This document shows, piece by piece, positions 1 through 8,720 of a DNA stretch of 64,000 nt (the first letter of the stretch is position 1; every line of letters begins with the position of its first letter). The stretch is from Photobacterium swingsii (GTDB lineage Bacteria > Pseudomonadota > Gammaproteobacteria > Enterobacterales > Vibrionaceae), in assembly GCF_024346715.1 (NCBI RefSeq), contig NZ_AP024852.1, positions 2,170,001-2,234,000 of the forward strand, given 5' to 3'. The notes under the pieces were generated by a model that saw nothing but the letters and a program-made list of their open reading frames with translations, made no database searches and was not told where the DNA came from. The position numbers and the translations under genes were made by a program.

Positions 1-300
1 GCAATCAAAGTCACTCCTTCCATGTTGGCATTGGATGAAATTGGCAACTTAGGGATCAAAACATTAGTGGCAGATAATAAGGTAGCCTTCGCACCCATTG
101 CGATTGTTAAAGTCGAACCAGATGGCGTGTGGCTTGGTGGTTTAGGTGAACAAGTCAATGTCATCACCGTCGGGCAAGGTTTTGTACGTAACGGTGACAC
201 TGTTATCCCTGTAGAAACCGCCTCTATAAACAATTCACCCTCCAACGACGTGCCTGATACTAAGACACCAGTCAACCCTAAGCAAACGGGCGGTGAATAA
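1..300 (+). CDS. RND efflux periplasmic adaptor (MFP/HlyD family), C-terminal end only
   Basis: The reading frame is open from the first base of the window and stops at 298-300, so only about 99 C-terminal residues are visible. They resemble the membrane-proximal beta domain of RND adaptor proteins (the VWLGGLGEQVNVITVGQGFVRNGD region fits the usual 'gL.~G..VV..G...v.~G..V' ending), followed by a Pro/Asn/Thr-rich tail. Adaptors of this family bridge the inner-membrane pump and an outer-membrane channel. The stop codon overlaps the start of the pump gene by one base (TAATG), so the two are co-translated. The internal ATG at 22 is not the real start. Family assignment rests mainly on the pump next door. 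Confidence 0.75.
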   Translation, partial: AIKVTPSMLALDEIGNLGIKTLVADNKVAFAPIAIVKVEPDGVWLGGLGEQVNVITVGQGFVRNGDTVIPVETASINNSPSNDVPDTKTPVNPKQTGGE

Positions 301-3300
301 TGTTTGGGATAATTGAAGCGGCGCTTAGCCGTTCACGCACTGTTATTACGCTGTTGGTACTGATCTTGATTGCAGGGGCGGCGATGTATCGCGCCATTCC
401 TAAAGAGTCAAATCCAGATATTACTATTCCTATTATTTATGTCTCTGTTTCACACCAAGGTATAAGCCCTGAAGATGCTGAGCGTCTATTAGTTCGCCCG
501 CTAGAGAAAGAACTGCAATCGATTGAAGGCGTAAAGGAGATGACCGCCACAGCTTCCGAAGGCCACGCATCGGTCGTATTGGAGTTTAATGCGGGTTCAA
601 ATTTGGAAAGCGCACTCACTGATGTGCGTGAAGCTGTAGACATCGCCAAAGTAAAGCTACCTGATGACAGTGATGAACCGACGGTTAATGAAATAACACT
701 GGCAGGTGAAGAGCCCGTTCTCTCTATGGTGTTGTACGGCACAGTGCCTGAACGCACCTCGATTCAAATAGCGCGCCAGCTGCAAGACAAACTGGAAAGC
801 TACCGCCAGATACTGGAGGTTGAGATCGCCGGTGATCGTGAAGATGTGGTTGAGATCCTCGTTGAACCTTTGCTCATGGAAAGCTATGGCTTGGATCAAA
901 ATGATGTTTTTAACTTAGTCTCTCGTAATAACCGTGTGGTTGCTGCTGGCTTTATCGACAGCGGTTATGGCCGATTTTCTGTAAAAGTTCCATCAGTCTT
1001 TGATTCGCTCAAAGATATTCTAGAGCTGCCGATCAAAGTCGATGGCAGTAAAGTTGTTACCTTTGGTGATATAGCAACTGTTCGTCGTGCCTTTCGTGAC
1101 GCTAGCAGTTTTGCTCGGCTTAATGGTCAACCCGCCGTAGTATTAGATGTAAAAAAACGCGCAGGTGAAAACATTATAGAAACGGTAGAAATTGTTAAAG
1201 CCGTTATCGCTGAAGCGCAGAAATTACCCGAGTGGCCCGATAATTTATTGGTCGAATACACACTCGATGGCTCCAAAGATGTTCAGATGATGCTGAATGA
1301 TCTTCAAAACAATATCCTTTCTGCAATTATCTTAGTTGTCGTGGTGATTATCGCCATACTGGGTTCACGTACTGCCCTGCTTGTTGGGATCTCAATTCCA
1401 GGTTCATTTCTTACCGGATTATTGGTTCTAGCTATTAGTGGGTTAACCGTGAATATCATCGTCCTTTTCTCGCTCATCATGGCTGTTGGCATGCTGGTTG
1501 ATGGCGCTATCGTGGTCACTGAGTATGCTGAAAGGCGTATGCAGGAAAACATCCCACGTAAACAAGCTTATCGAGAAGCAGCAAGACGAATGGCATGGCC
1601 TATCACGGCCTCAACCGCAACAACATTGGCCGCATTTGGCCCGCTACTGTTCTGGCCAGATACCACTGGCGAATTCATGCGCTATCTCCCCCTCACTCTC
1701 ATCGCTACCTTAACGGCCTCGCTCGTAATGGCACTGATTTTTGTGCCGGTGCTCGGTAGCGTGATTGGTAAGCCTCAATACACTAGCCCGACAGTCCAAA
1801 AACGTAAGATAGCCGTGGAAAATGGGGACTTTTCACAAGCTGTTGGTCTCACCAAGCTGTATTTAAATAGCCTTGCCATTGCGATTAAGCATCCGTTGAA
1901 AATACTACTATCAGCCTTTATTTTAGCGGGCGTGATTGGCTACAGCTACAGCGTGGCTGGCTTAGGCGCAGTGTTTTTTCCAGAAGTCGATCCGCCTCAT
2001 TTCACTTTGAAAGCGCGATCTCATGGCGATCTGTCGATCTATGAAAAAGATGCGCTGATGAAAAACATTGAAGCCCGCGTAATGAATACGGAGGGCATCA
2101 ATAGTATTTACACCAAGACAGGTGGCGATGATGAGATTGGTCGTATTCAATTTAATCCACTTGATTGGCAATATCGCCCACCGATCAGCGAGATCATTAC
2201 CAACCTACGTGAAAAAACCAAAGATCTTGCAGGTGTCGAATTAGAGTTTAAATTCCCTGAAGCGGGTCCCCCTAACGAGCATGATCTGATCATTGAAATT
2301 ACCGCTCGTGATAGCGATGAAATGGCACCAGCCGTTACTGCTGTCCGTCAATGGTTAGAGTCTCAGCCTGCATTTACCAATATTTCGGATACAGGCAACA
2401 AACCCGGTATCGATTGGGAAATAAAGATCAACCGTGATGATGCGGCACGCTTTGGAGCAGATGCAACGCTAGTAGGTAATACGGTTCAGTTCGTAACAAA
2501 CGGCTTAAAAATTGGTGAGTACCTGCCTGATGATACCGATGATGAAGTAGATATCTTAGTGCGTTACCCTAAAACTGAACGTGATATTGGTCGCTTCGAT
2601 GAATTGCGTGTCAAAACTCAGTACGGCTTAATCCCTATGACTAACTTTGCTGAAGTTAAGCCCTCTCCAAAACAAAACAGCATCCATCACATAGGCGGCA
2701 AGCGCGTACTTGAAGTGAAAGCCGACATGGCAACAGGCTACAACTTGAGCCTAGAATTGCCCAAAGTCGAAGCTGCATTAGCAGCCTTACCGCTAGGAAA
2801 AAGCGTACAAGTTGAACTCCGTGGGCAAAATGAAGAGCAAGATAACTCATCTAAATTCTTACAATCGGCTTTCTTAGTCGCGCTGGCCGTGATGGGGTTA
2901 ATCTTAGTCACCCAATTTAATAGCTTCTACCAAGCCTTATTAATTTTGAGTGCAGTGCTGTTTTCAACTGCAGGAGTATTCCTTGGCTTACTGATCTTCC
3001 AGCGACCATTTGGCATCGTGATGTCAGGCATCGGGGTAATTGCATTGGCTGGTATTGTAGTGAACAACAATATTGTATTAATTGATACTTATAACCAGCT
3101 GCGTAAAAAAGGCTACGATAAAGTTACCGCTATCATGCACACAGGAGCTCAACGCTTACGTCCAGTTCTACTGACGACAATCACAACTATTCTAGGCTTA
3201 ATGCCCATGGTGCTCGAAATGAATATTGATCTTATCAATCGCAAAATCGAGTTTGGAGCACCCAGTACCCAATGGTGGTCTCAGTTAGCCACAGCCATAG

Positions 3301-3524
3301 CCGGTGGATTAGCCTTTGCAACTGTTTTGACACTCATTCTAACACCTTGCTTATTGATGCTAGGCCGAGATAAGGGCAAACACCTATCACCCCAGCGCAC
3401 AAGTAACAACATGCTCACCATAAACAATCATCCACCAGCAGGCGGTGCAAGTTCTGTTAACAATGAAGTCATCCAACCTAAAGATGCAGCACCCAATAAA
3501 CACTTGGATACTGAACTAACATAG
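300..3524 (+). CDS. RND-family efflux pump, inner-membrane permease subunit
   Basis: A 1074-residue protein with the RND architecture: one N-terminal membrane helix (about residues 13-30), a large periplasmic loop, a block of five or six helices (about 335-495), a second periplasmic loop and a C-terminal helix block (about 860-1030). It should export toxic compounds using the proton gradient. Relative to AcrB, the proton-relay pair in TM4 reads Asp-Gly (residues 401-402, GMLVDGAIVV) instead of Asp-Asp, and the TM10 lysine is Asn (about residue 922, VVNNNIVLID). This marks a divergent subfamily, not the AcrB/MexB group. The substrate cannot be told from sequence. The last ~50 residues are a hydrophilic tail. 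Confidence 0.9.
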   Translation: MFGIIEAALSRSRTVITLLVLILIAGAAMYRAIPKESNPDITIPIIYVSVSHQGISPEDAERLLVRPLEKELQSIEGVKEMTATASEGHASVVLEFNAGSNLESALTDVREAVDIAKVKLPDDSDEPTVNEITLAGEEPVLSMVLYGTVPERTSIQIARQLQDKLESYRQILEVEIAGDREDVVEILVEPLLMESYGLDQNDVFNLVSRNNRVVAAGFIDSGYGRFSVKVPSVFDSLKDILELPIKVDGSKVVTFGDIATVRRAFRDASSFARLNGQPAVVLDVKKRAGENIIETVEIVKAVIAEAQKLPEWPDNLLVEYTLDGSKDVQMMLNDLQNNILSAIILVVVVIIAILGSRTALLVGISIPGSFLTGLLVLAISGLTVNIIVLFSLIMAVGMLVDGAIVVTEYAERRMQENIPRKQAYREAARRMAWPITASTATTLAAFGPLLFWPDTTGEFMRYLPLTLIATLTASLVMALIFVPVLGSVIGKPQYTSPTVQKRKIAVENGDFSQAVGLTKLYLNSLAIAIKHPLKILLSAFILAGVIGYSYSVAGLGAVFFPEVDPPHFTLKARSHGDLSIYEKDALMKNIEARVMNTEGINSIYTKTGGDDEIGRIQFNPLDWQYRPPISEIITNLREKTKDLAGVELEFKFPEAGPPNEHDLIIEITARDSDEMAPAVTAVRQWLESQPAFTNISDTGNKPGIDWEIKINRDDAARFGADATLVGNTVQFVTNGLKIGEYLPDDTDDEVDILVRYPKTERDIGRFDELRVKTQYGLIPMTNFAEVKPSPKQNSIHHIGGKRVLEVKADMATGYNLSLELPKVEAALAALPLGKSVQVELRGQNEEQDNSSKFLQSAFLVALAVMGLILVTQFNSFYQALLILSAVLFSTAGVFLGLLIFQRPFGIVMSGIGVIALAGIVVNNNIVLIDTYNQLRKKGYDKVTAIMHTGAQRLRPVLLTTITTILGLMPMVLEMNIDLINRKIEFGAPSTQWWSQLATAIAGGLAFATVLTLILTPCLLMLGRDKGKHLSPQRTSNNMLTINNHPPAGGASSVNNEVIQPKDAAPNKHLDTELT

Positions 3525-3540
3525 AGTCCCTATAACTAAA

Positions 3541-3571
3541 AAAGCCAGCATTACATATGCTGGCTTTTTCT
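3541..3571. terminator. Rho-independent terminator, bidirectional
   Basis: A perfect 10-bp stem (AAAGCCAGCA with its complement, 7-base loop) is flanked by A-rich and T-rich runs. It lies between the converging RND pump gene and hutZ and can serve both. Confidence 0.85.
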
Positions 3572-3608
3572 TTTCACACTTTGTCTTTTAAAGCGATGGA
3601 CTGAAGTA

Positions 3609-4166
3609 TTACAACTCTTCTGTCGGTGTTTCCACTTCACTGCCATCTTTAATGCGGCGGTGGCCTTCAGTCAGATGTACAAAATCAACCAAATCGTCAC
3701 TTGAGACCTGAAATGCTTGACCAAAGCCTTTAACAAACAAACCTTGAGTTGGTGCAAGACGGAACATGGTAAAATCTTCAAGACCACTTAAACCATCAAC
3801 AATGTCGCCAAACCGTGCTTTCAAGCCCGCAACAGCAGCTAGCCAAGAATCACTCTGACGCTCAACCACGGATACATCCGCTTCAAATGTTAAACGCTTA
3901 CGTGCATACAAGGTTTTTGACGTTGCTTCATCTTCAATCATCATTAAGGATACTTGTGGATTCTCAAGTAGATTGCGTGCATGGCGAGCGATTTGGCTAA
4001 TAAGCACATAATAACCATCCTCCAATAATGCAAATGGTGCATAGCTTACATTTGGTTTGCCGTTTGCATCTACCGTTGCAAGCTGTAACGTTTGGCAAGC
4101 CTCACGAAACTCTTTAATTTCTGGGCCTAAACGATTCTGTAAGCGCTCTTGTTTTACTTGATTCAT
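3609..4166 (-). CDS. hutZ: HutZ haem-utilisation protein (HugZ/HutZ family)
   Basis: The 185-residue product has the split-barrel FMN-binding-like fold sequence of HugZ/HutZ: an N-terminal segment with EFREACQTLQLATVD and NVSYAPFAL, then ISQIARHARNL. V. cholerae HutZ degrades haem to biliverdin using a C-terminal histidine as haem ligand. Here two histidines lie in the matching tail (HLTEGHRR, about residues 164 and 169). The length matches the family. The start has a strong ribosome site (AGGAGAAAAGG before ATG). The gene follows hutX and hutW on the same strand, but a 194-base gap separates it from hutX, so it may have its own promoter. Confidence 0.93.
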   Translation of the reverse strand: MNQVKQERLQNRLGPEIKEFREACQTLQLATVDANGKPNVSYAPFALLEDGYYVLISQIARHARNLLENPQVSLMMIEDEATSKTLYARKRLTFEADVSVVERQSDSWLAAVAGLKARFGDIVDGLSGLEDFTMFRLAPTQGLFVKGFGQAFQVSSDDLVDFVHLTEGHRRIKDGSEVETPTEEL

Positions 4167-4178
4167 CCTTTTCTCCTA

Positions 4179-4189
4179 ATAATTATTAT
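4179..4189 (-). promoter_or_regulatory. Possible Fur site upstream of hutZ
   Basis: The core ATAATTATTAT equals ATAAT-N-ATTAT, the inner part of the Fur 7-1-7 motif, 13 bases before the hutZ start. Iron control of hut genes is known in Vibrio. The motif is short and the DNA AT-rich, so chance is a real possibility. Confidence 0.35.
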
Positions 4190-4315
4190 CGATCCAGCAG
4201 CCCTATTGTGCTTATCGATATCGCGGCTGACTTAAATATCAATGCCATAACATTCATTTGGCTTTGGTATTACGCGATCGTGCTAGGTACTGCTGGTTTT
4301 GATTCACTACGTGAT

Positions 4316-4350
4316 AAATAAGTTCACAGCACCAAGCTGAAAACTTATTT
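4316..4350. repeat. Inverted repeat downstream of hutX
   Basis: Nine-base arms (AAATAAGTT / AACTTATTT) enclose a 17-base loop that starts 11 bases past the hutX stop codon on its strand. It may be a weak terminator or processing hairpin; no clear T-run follows in the hutX direction. Confidence 0.4.
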
Positions 4351-4360
4351 CACATTTTCG

Positions 4361-4912
4361 TTATACGTATTGTTGTTTTAAGGCTTTAAATTTTTCTATT
4401 TGCTCTGGGAACAGCTGACGTTTTTTATCTCGACCTAGGTAAACTTTAAAGACACACTCGCCTTGCTCAGCGAAAAAACCAATAAAGTAACTTTCTTGGC
4501 CCATAAATTCTTTACTGACCAAAGCAATATTAGTCACAAGATCTAAACGAAGGTGACCATGCAGTTCGCCTTCTTTGCCCATTAAGTTGTAGTAGCCACG
4601 AGCTTCTTTACCTTTAGGGAAAGGGGCTTTCACTTCAAAAATGGAACCCATGGAATGGACAATGCTCGTTACTGGTCCCCATGATGGTAAATCTTCTAAA
4701 ATGGCTTTAGCATGCTCACCGGCGATGCTTACAACCAATTCATCAGGGAAGGCAAAAACCACTTCACCTTCAGTAAGGTTCAATTGCTGAGCAATCGCAC
4801 CTGCATGTAGTTTTGGATCAGCGCTTAAAATTTCACTTACCTGAGATTTCACGTTTTCAAATGTTGAAGATGCGTACACAGCGTTCTCTCTATATATCGT
4901 TATTGGATTCAT
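4361..4912 (-). CDS. hutX: HutX haem-utilisation cystosolic protein (HuvX/HutX)
   Basis: The product closely matches the HutX/HuvX family: VFAFPDELVVSIAG, WGPVTSIVHS, FEVKAPFPKGK, ARGYYNLMG and GELHGHLRLD are the characteristic stretches. HutX is a cytoplasmic haem-binding protein proposed to pass haem to HutZ. The 183-residue frame is some 15 residues longer at the N terminus than typical family members, and the ATG at 4912 has only a weak ribosome site, so the true start may be internal. It sits between hutW and hutZ on the same strand, as in V. cholerae. Confidence 0.93.
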   Translation of the reverse strand: MNPITIYRENAVYASSTFENVKSQVSEILSADPKLHAGAIAQQLNLTEGEVVFAFPDELVVSIAGEHAKAILEDLPSWGPVTSIVHSMGSIFEVKAPFPKGKEARGYYNLMGKEGELHGHLRLDLVTNIALVSKEFMGQESYFIGFFAEQGECVFKVYLGRDKKRQLFPEQIEKFKALKQQYV

Positions 4913-5018
4913 AGGCCAAGGGCAAAGCGTGCTTAGCTCTTGTCATTACAGCTTATTATTACAACTTGTTGTATCGATTCAGAACTAACGCTGAACGGAC
5001 CCAATAAGTCTTCATAGG

Positions 5019-6398
5019 CTATGCGGCTTGCTGATGAGCCGTTTGATGGACAATCTGGATCATGCCTTGTGCCAGAGTTACCGCCCAAAATTGCCCTGCC
5101 AGAGTCAATGATAGGTAGTCGTCTTCAAGGGTGACCAATCCATTTGATTGCCATGCGTTAAACAATGGTAAACAAACTTCAAACACATCGAATTGTGCAG
5201 CCGCTTGTAGCTGGGTTCTAGAAAGCACACCACGATCAAAACTCGCTTTGATAACCGCGTTAATCACCGCACTGGCAGGCGTTTTCGTCATCATGGCGAC
5301 AGGGGTATCACCCTTTTTAATTGCGTCTATGTATGCATCCAATGTCCTGTGCTGCATAAAGCCATAGCCGCCAACATTACCCCCTGCACCAGCCCCTAGA
5401 GGCAATACTTCCGCTGAGGTTTTTGCCAAGCTGTTATACACGCTACGTTCACGATTATCACGAGCCCAGTGATTAACACTTAGACGGCGTAAATGGTGTT
5501 TATCCATAAACGCACTGCCTTGCTCAAACATGGTCGCTTTGGTCGCGGTATCAGCTGGGTGAGGAAGTTTGCCTTGCTCTATCATGCCTTTCATTGGGGT
5601 TCCCCCCATTTCAATCAGCTGATAAAGATCGACACCATGTGCACCACTCTCTAAAAAGTCAGCTAGGTCTTGTTGCCAAACATCAACATCTTGGAACGGC
5701 AAGCCATAAAGCAAGTCAATCACAATAGGCGCTGCATCTGAGGCACTTAATGCCTGAATACGCTCTAAGACATCTTCACGATCATCAAGCCGTTTAGCTT
5801 TACGGCGTACTTGAGTATTAAAACTTTGTACCCCAAATGAAAATCTGTTGAAGCCACCTTCTAATGCGGAATCGAACAGCTCGTCACTAAAGCGATTGAT
5901 ACGCCCTTCCAGCGTTAACTCACAATCTGTCGTGAGTGGAAAATGACGTCGAATCATCTCGCCCAAAGTTTTAATGTGAGCTGGTGTTAGATCTGTTGGT
6001 GTGCCTCCGCCAATATATACGGCATGGAATGGCGCAGCTTGCGTCCACGGCATTGCCGCTTTCACTTTAAGCTCAACCATTAATGCAGCGAAATAATCAT
6101 CAATAAGCTGCTGGCTAGACGCATATTGGAAAAAGTTACAATAAGTACAACGCACACGGCAAAAAGGAATATGTACGTATAAACAACGTTTACCTAACTG
6201 CTCGGGTACTTGGCTCAACACAAGTTGAGACACGCTTTGATGCTGACTCTTATCTACAACTGTAGATTGGCCTCCCGCATGCGCTGATTTCTTTTGCTGA
6301 AAAGCATAACGCAAAGGATCTGGTGTTGAGATGCCTGTTACTTCAGGAGTCAGCAGATCAGCAACTTCAAGGGAGACGTTTTCATTTATTGGTTTCAT
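5019..6398 (-). CDS. hutW: HutW, radical SAM haem-utilisation protein (HemN-like)
   Basis: Radical SAM protein of the coproporphyrinogen-III oxidase (HemN) group. The cluster motif is CRVRCTYC (CX3CX2C), preceded by YVHIPFC, and YIGGGTPT is the glycine-rich SAM-binding motif. In Vibrio this gene travels with hutX and hutZ; related proteins (ChuW) open the haem ring anaerobically, so a role in haem breakdown is likely but not shown by sequence. I chose the ATG at 6398 (460 residues). An earlier in-frame TTG at 6449 has no ribosome site. hutW and tonB are divergent and share the intergenic region with the Fur-like site near 6.73 kb. Confidence 0.92.
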   Translation of the reverse strand: MKPINENVSLEVADLLTPEVTGISTPDPLRYAFQQKKSAHAGGQSTVVDKSQHQSVSQLVLSQVPEQLGKRCLYVHIPFCRVRCTYCNFFQYASSQQLIDDYFAALMVELKVKAAMPWTQAAPFHAVYIGGGTPTDLTPAHIKTLGEMIRRHFPLTTDCELTLEGRINRFSDELFDSALEGGFNRFSFGVQSFNTQVRRKAKRLDDREDVLERIQALSASDAAPIVIDLLYGLPFQDVDVWQQDLADFLESGAHGVDLYQLIEMGGTPMKGMIEQGKLPHPADTATKATMFEQGSAFMDKHHLRRLSVNHWARDNRERSVYNSLAKTSAEVLPLGAGAGGNVGGYGFMQHRTLDAYIDAIKKGDTPVAMMTKTPASAVINAVIKASFDRGVLSRTQLQAAAQFDVFEVCLPLFNAWQSNGLVTLEDDYLSLTLAGQFWAVTLAQGMIQIVHQTAHQQAA

Positions 6399-6723
6399 AG
6401 CTTTTGCTGGAAAGCTTCCAGCCTCTTTTGCAACGATCAGCGAGAGCAATCACTGAACTACACAATGCTAGCGACAGCTAGCCCATCATCAAATACTGAG
6501 GCTTAACTTTCGTTGAGATTAAAAGCAAAACCTAAATTGATGCTTATGAGCACATTTTGACGATACTTTCCGGGTGCAGCCGCTCAATTGACTAGTCTTC
6601 TTCATTGCCGTTTCTAACAGCACTAAATTACGTCTATATCATTGTTTTTATTTATATAAGCAAGTAATTGCTTCACGGTCTGCCTTGTTTCTGAAAGCAT
6701 AATATTCAGAGTTAAATAATATT

Positions 6724-6745
6724 GCAAATGATAATTGATATTATT
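6724..6745 (+). promoter_or_regulatory. Candidate Fur box between hutW and tonB
   Basis: GCAAATGATAATTGATATT within this stretch matches 13 of 19 positions of the Fur consensus by hand count. It lies in the divergent hutW/tonB region, where iron-dependent repression by Fur is expected from V. cholerae. The remainder of the 439-base gap (6399-6837) shows no other convincing feature. Confidence 0.6.
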
Positions 6746-6837
6746 CGTCTTTCGTGGATAATGACTTCAAATCTTGCCAAAAACGACTTTTGATAATTCT
6801 GTTATTTGTACGTCTAGGCGAGGCAATATTCTTTAGC

Positions 6838-7602
6838 ATGGTAGATGAAACCGTGAATACAAAACGATATTTACTTGCAGGTACGGCATCTGTTCTTTTT
6901 CATAGCCTCATTTTTTCAGCTATTCCCAATACCATGGTGATGGCAATGCCTGTGGGTACTGATTCTATGCGCGTGTCGCTCAATTTAGTTTCTGTTCCTC
7001 AACAAGCGCCACAACCTAACGTGGTCACACAGCCACCGGTGCCAGCTAAACCCGTTGAAGCAAAGCCTAAAAAAGTTGTGAAAACAGAGCAAAAAAAACT
7101 GGTCAAAAAGCCCAAGGTCACCGAAGAAAAAGTGACTCAAAAGCCTGTTGATAAAGTCGCTAAAAAGGCTCCCACTAAAAAACAGTCGCCTGCTGTTAAA
7201 AAAGAAGTGGTAGAGCCAGTAAAAAAAGCGGCTAAACCTGAAACAAAAGTAGTCAGCACCGCGAAAGATCAATCAAAACCTGAAGTAAAAGCGCAGGCAG
7301 CAGCTGGGGTGAATAACGCACCACAATTAGTCACGAAACCAAGCTTCGCCACGCGACCAAGCCCTGTTAGTTACCCCAAAATTGCAAAACGGCGCGGTCT
7401 GCAAGGCCAGGTCCTTGTTGAGGTGTGGATCGATAGCTCAGGCAAACAAGTTAAACAAACATTAGTGAAATCTTCAGGTGCAAATATCCTCGACGATGCC
7501 GCTTTAGAGGCCATCAAACGTTGGCAGTTTTCTTCACACATCGTCGATGGGCAAGCAATCGCGCACCGTGTACAAATTCCTGTTCGTTTCAAGTTGGATT
7601 AA
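6838..7602 (+). CDS. tonB: TonB energy transducer (TonB1-type, haem locus)
   Basis: The product has an N-terminal membrane anchor, a long Pro/Lys-rich spacer (repeated KPK, KKPK, VEPVKK patterns, about residues 50-160) that spans the periplasm, and a C-terminal TonB domain (YPKIAKRRGLQGQVLVEVWI ... RWQF ... VPVRF-type ending, last ~85 residues). It passes proton-gradient energy from ExbB/ExbD to outer-membrane receptors. I chose the ATG at 6838 (254 residues, near the usual TonB1 size) over an upstream GTG at 6754, which would put a second hydrophobic stretch in front of the anchor. Its ribosome site is weak. It heads the operon tonB-exbB-exbD-hutBCD, the V. cholerae order. Confidence 0.92.
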   Translation: MVDETVNTKRYLLAGTASVLFHSLIFSAIPNTMVMAMPVGTDSMRVSLNLVSVPQQAPQPNVVTQPPVPAKPVEAKPKKVVKTEQKKLVKKPKVTEEKVTQKPVDKVAKKAPTKKQSPAVKKEVVEPVKKAAKPETKVVSTAKDQSKPEVKAQAAAGVNNAPQLVTKPSFATRPSPVSYPKIAKRRGLQGQVLVEVWIDSSGKQVKQTLVKSSGANILDDAALEAIKRWQFSSHIVDGQAIAHRVQIPVRFKLD

Positions 7603-7605
7603 GAC

Positions 7606-8301
7606 ATGAACACCATTACAAGCTTTCAAGAACAATTTGGCCTAATGGCTTGGCCTCTCTTTTTATGTTCCGCTATCACTTTAATGATTTTGCTGGAACG
7701 TTTGATTCAAGTTTTACTCTGCACAGGCGTGGGCCATTCAAAGATCAATACGATCTTGGCGAAACAAGACCGTAGTAACCAACCACAGCTTGATCAACTC
7801 GCAACTGATTTAAAGCAAAAAAGGCCTCTGCTGTATAAAGGCGTCGCTATGTTGATTGCACATCGTCATTTTGATAAAGCATTGCGAGAAGATGCGGCCA
7901 GCATTTGGCTTCAGCAAAAGCGTAAACAGCTGCGTTCAGGACTGCGTTTACTGGCACTGATCGGGGTGATCAGCCCATTACTTGGCTTGCTAGGTACAGT
8001 ACTGGGCCTCATTGATATGTTCAAAGGTATTGCTGCATCTACAGGTTCTGTCACACCTAACGATCTCGCTGATGGGCTTGGCCTTGCCATGCGCACCACA
8101 GCCGCAGGTTTGATCATCGCCCTCCCCGCTATTACAGGGTCACAACTTTTGGGTGTTTGGGCAGACAGCATCACGTCTAAGCTCGAGCACTCACTCAATC
8201 ACTGTAACTTGTGGATCGAAGGCATCAACTTTCAAACCTCATGTGATTCACCCGTAGCAAAAAGTACAACGGTAATGAATAGCGCTAAGGTGCAATCATG
8301 A
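7606..8301 (+). CDS. exbB: ExbB proton-channel subunit (MotA/TolQ/ExbB family)
   Basis: 231 residues with a first membrane helix (about 14-34) and the conserved MotA/TolQ/ExbB core carrying two more helices: LRLLALIGVISPLLGLLGTV and MRTTAAGLIIALPAI. Together with ExbD it forms the inner-membrane motor that energises TonB. The gene starts three bases after the tonB stop and overlaps exbD by four bases (ATGA), so translation is coupled. Confidence 0.95.
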   Translation: MNTITSFQEQFGLMAWPLFLCSAITLMILLERLIQVLLCTGVGHSKINTILAKQDRSNQPQLDQLATDLKQKRPLLYKGVAMLIAHRHFDKALREDAASIWLQQKRKQLRSGLRLLALIGVISPLLGLLGTVLGLIDMFKGIAASTGSVTPNDLADGLGLAMRTTAAGLIIALPAITGSQLLGVWADSITSKLEHSLNHCNLWIEGINFQTSCDSPVAKSTTVMNSAKVQS

Positions 8302-8720
8302 TCCGCGCCTCCAATTCATCGTGGGACACTGACGAACTCAAGCCTGATTTAACGCCGCTACTCGATATCATCTTCATTGTAATGGTGTTTTTACTGCTGA
8401 CCGCCAGCGTAAAACTGCAGTCGCTAGATGTGGAATTGCCACAAACCAGCACAGAGGTTTTACAAGAAACCCATGCCGACCCTATAACGATCAACCTACT
8501 TGCGAAAGCGCCTTACTGGGCTCTACAAGGTCAAGAAGCAAATGATTGGCAAAGCTTTAGCGTTAGCTTGCTCAAAGAAGTCAACGCTAACCCTAAAAAA
8601 CCCGTTGTTATTGGAGCAGATAAAGGCGCGTCCGTTGAGCACATGCTCAAGTTATTAGCCTTGTTACAACAACATGAAATCAAAGCGACACAATTATTAA
8701 TGGAAGAGGAAGCATCATGA
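8298..8720 (+). CDS. exbD: ExbD motor subunit (ExbD/TolR family)
   Basis: 140 residues with the ExbD plan: short cytoplasmic N terminus, one membrane helix preceded by the conserved DLTPLLDIIFIVMVFLLL, in which the Asp of LLD is the essential proton-binding residue, then a periplasmic domain. It is a partner of ExbB and TonB. It overlaps exbB and hutB by four bases on each side. Confidence 0.95.
   Translation: MIRASNSSWDTDELKPDLTPLLDIIFIVMVFLLLTASVKLQSLDVELPQTSTEVLQETHADPITINLLAKAPYWALQGQEANDWQSFSVSLLKEVNANPKKPVVIGADKGASVEHMLKLLALLQQHEIKATQLLMEEEAS

Noticed and set aside
5131..5367. Forward ORF within hutW
   Set aside because: Runs antisense inside a well supported radical SAM gene and shows no family features.
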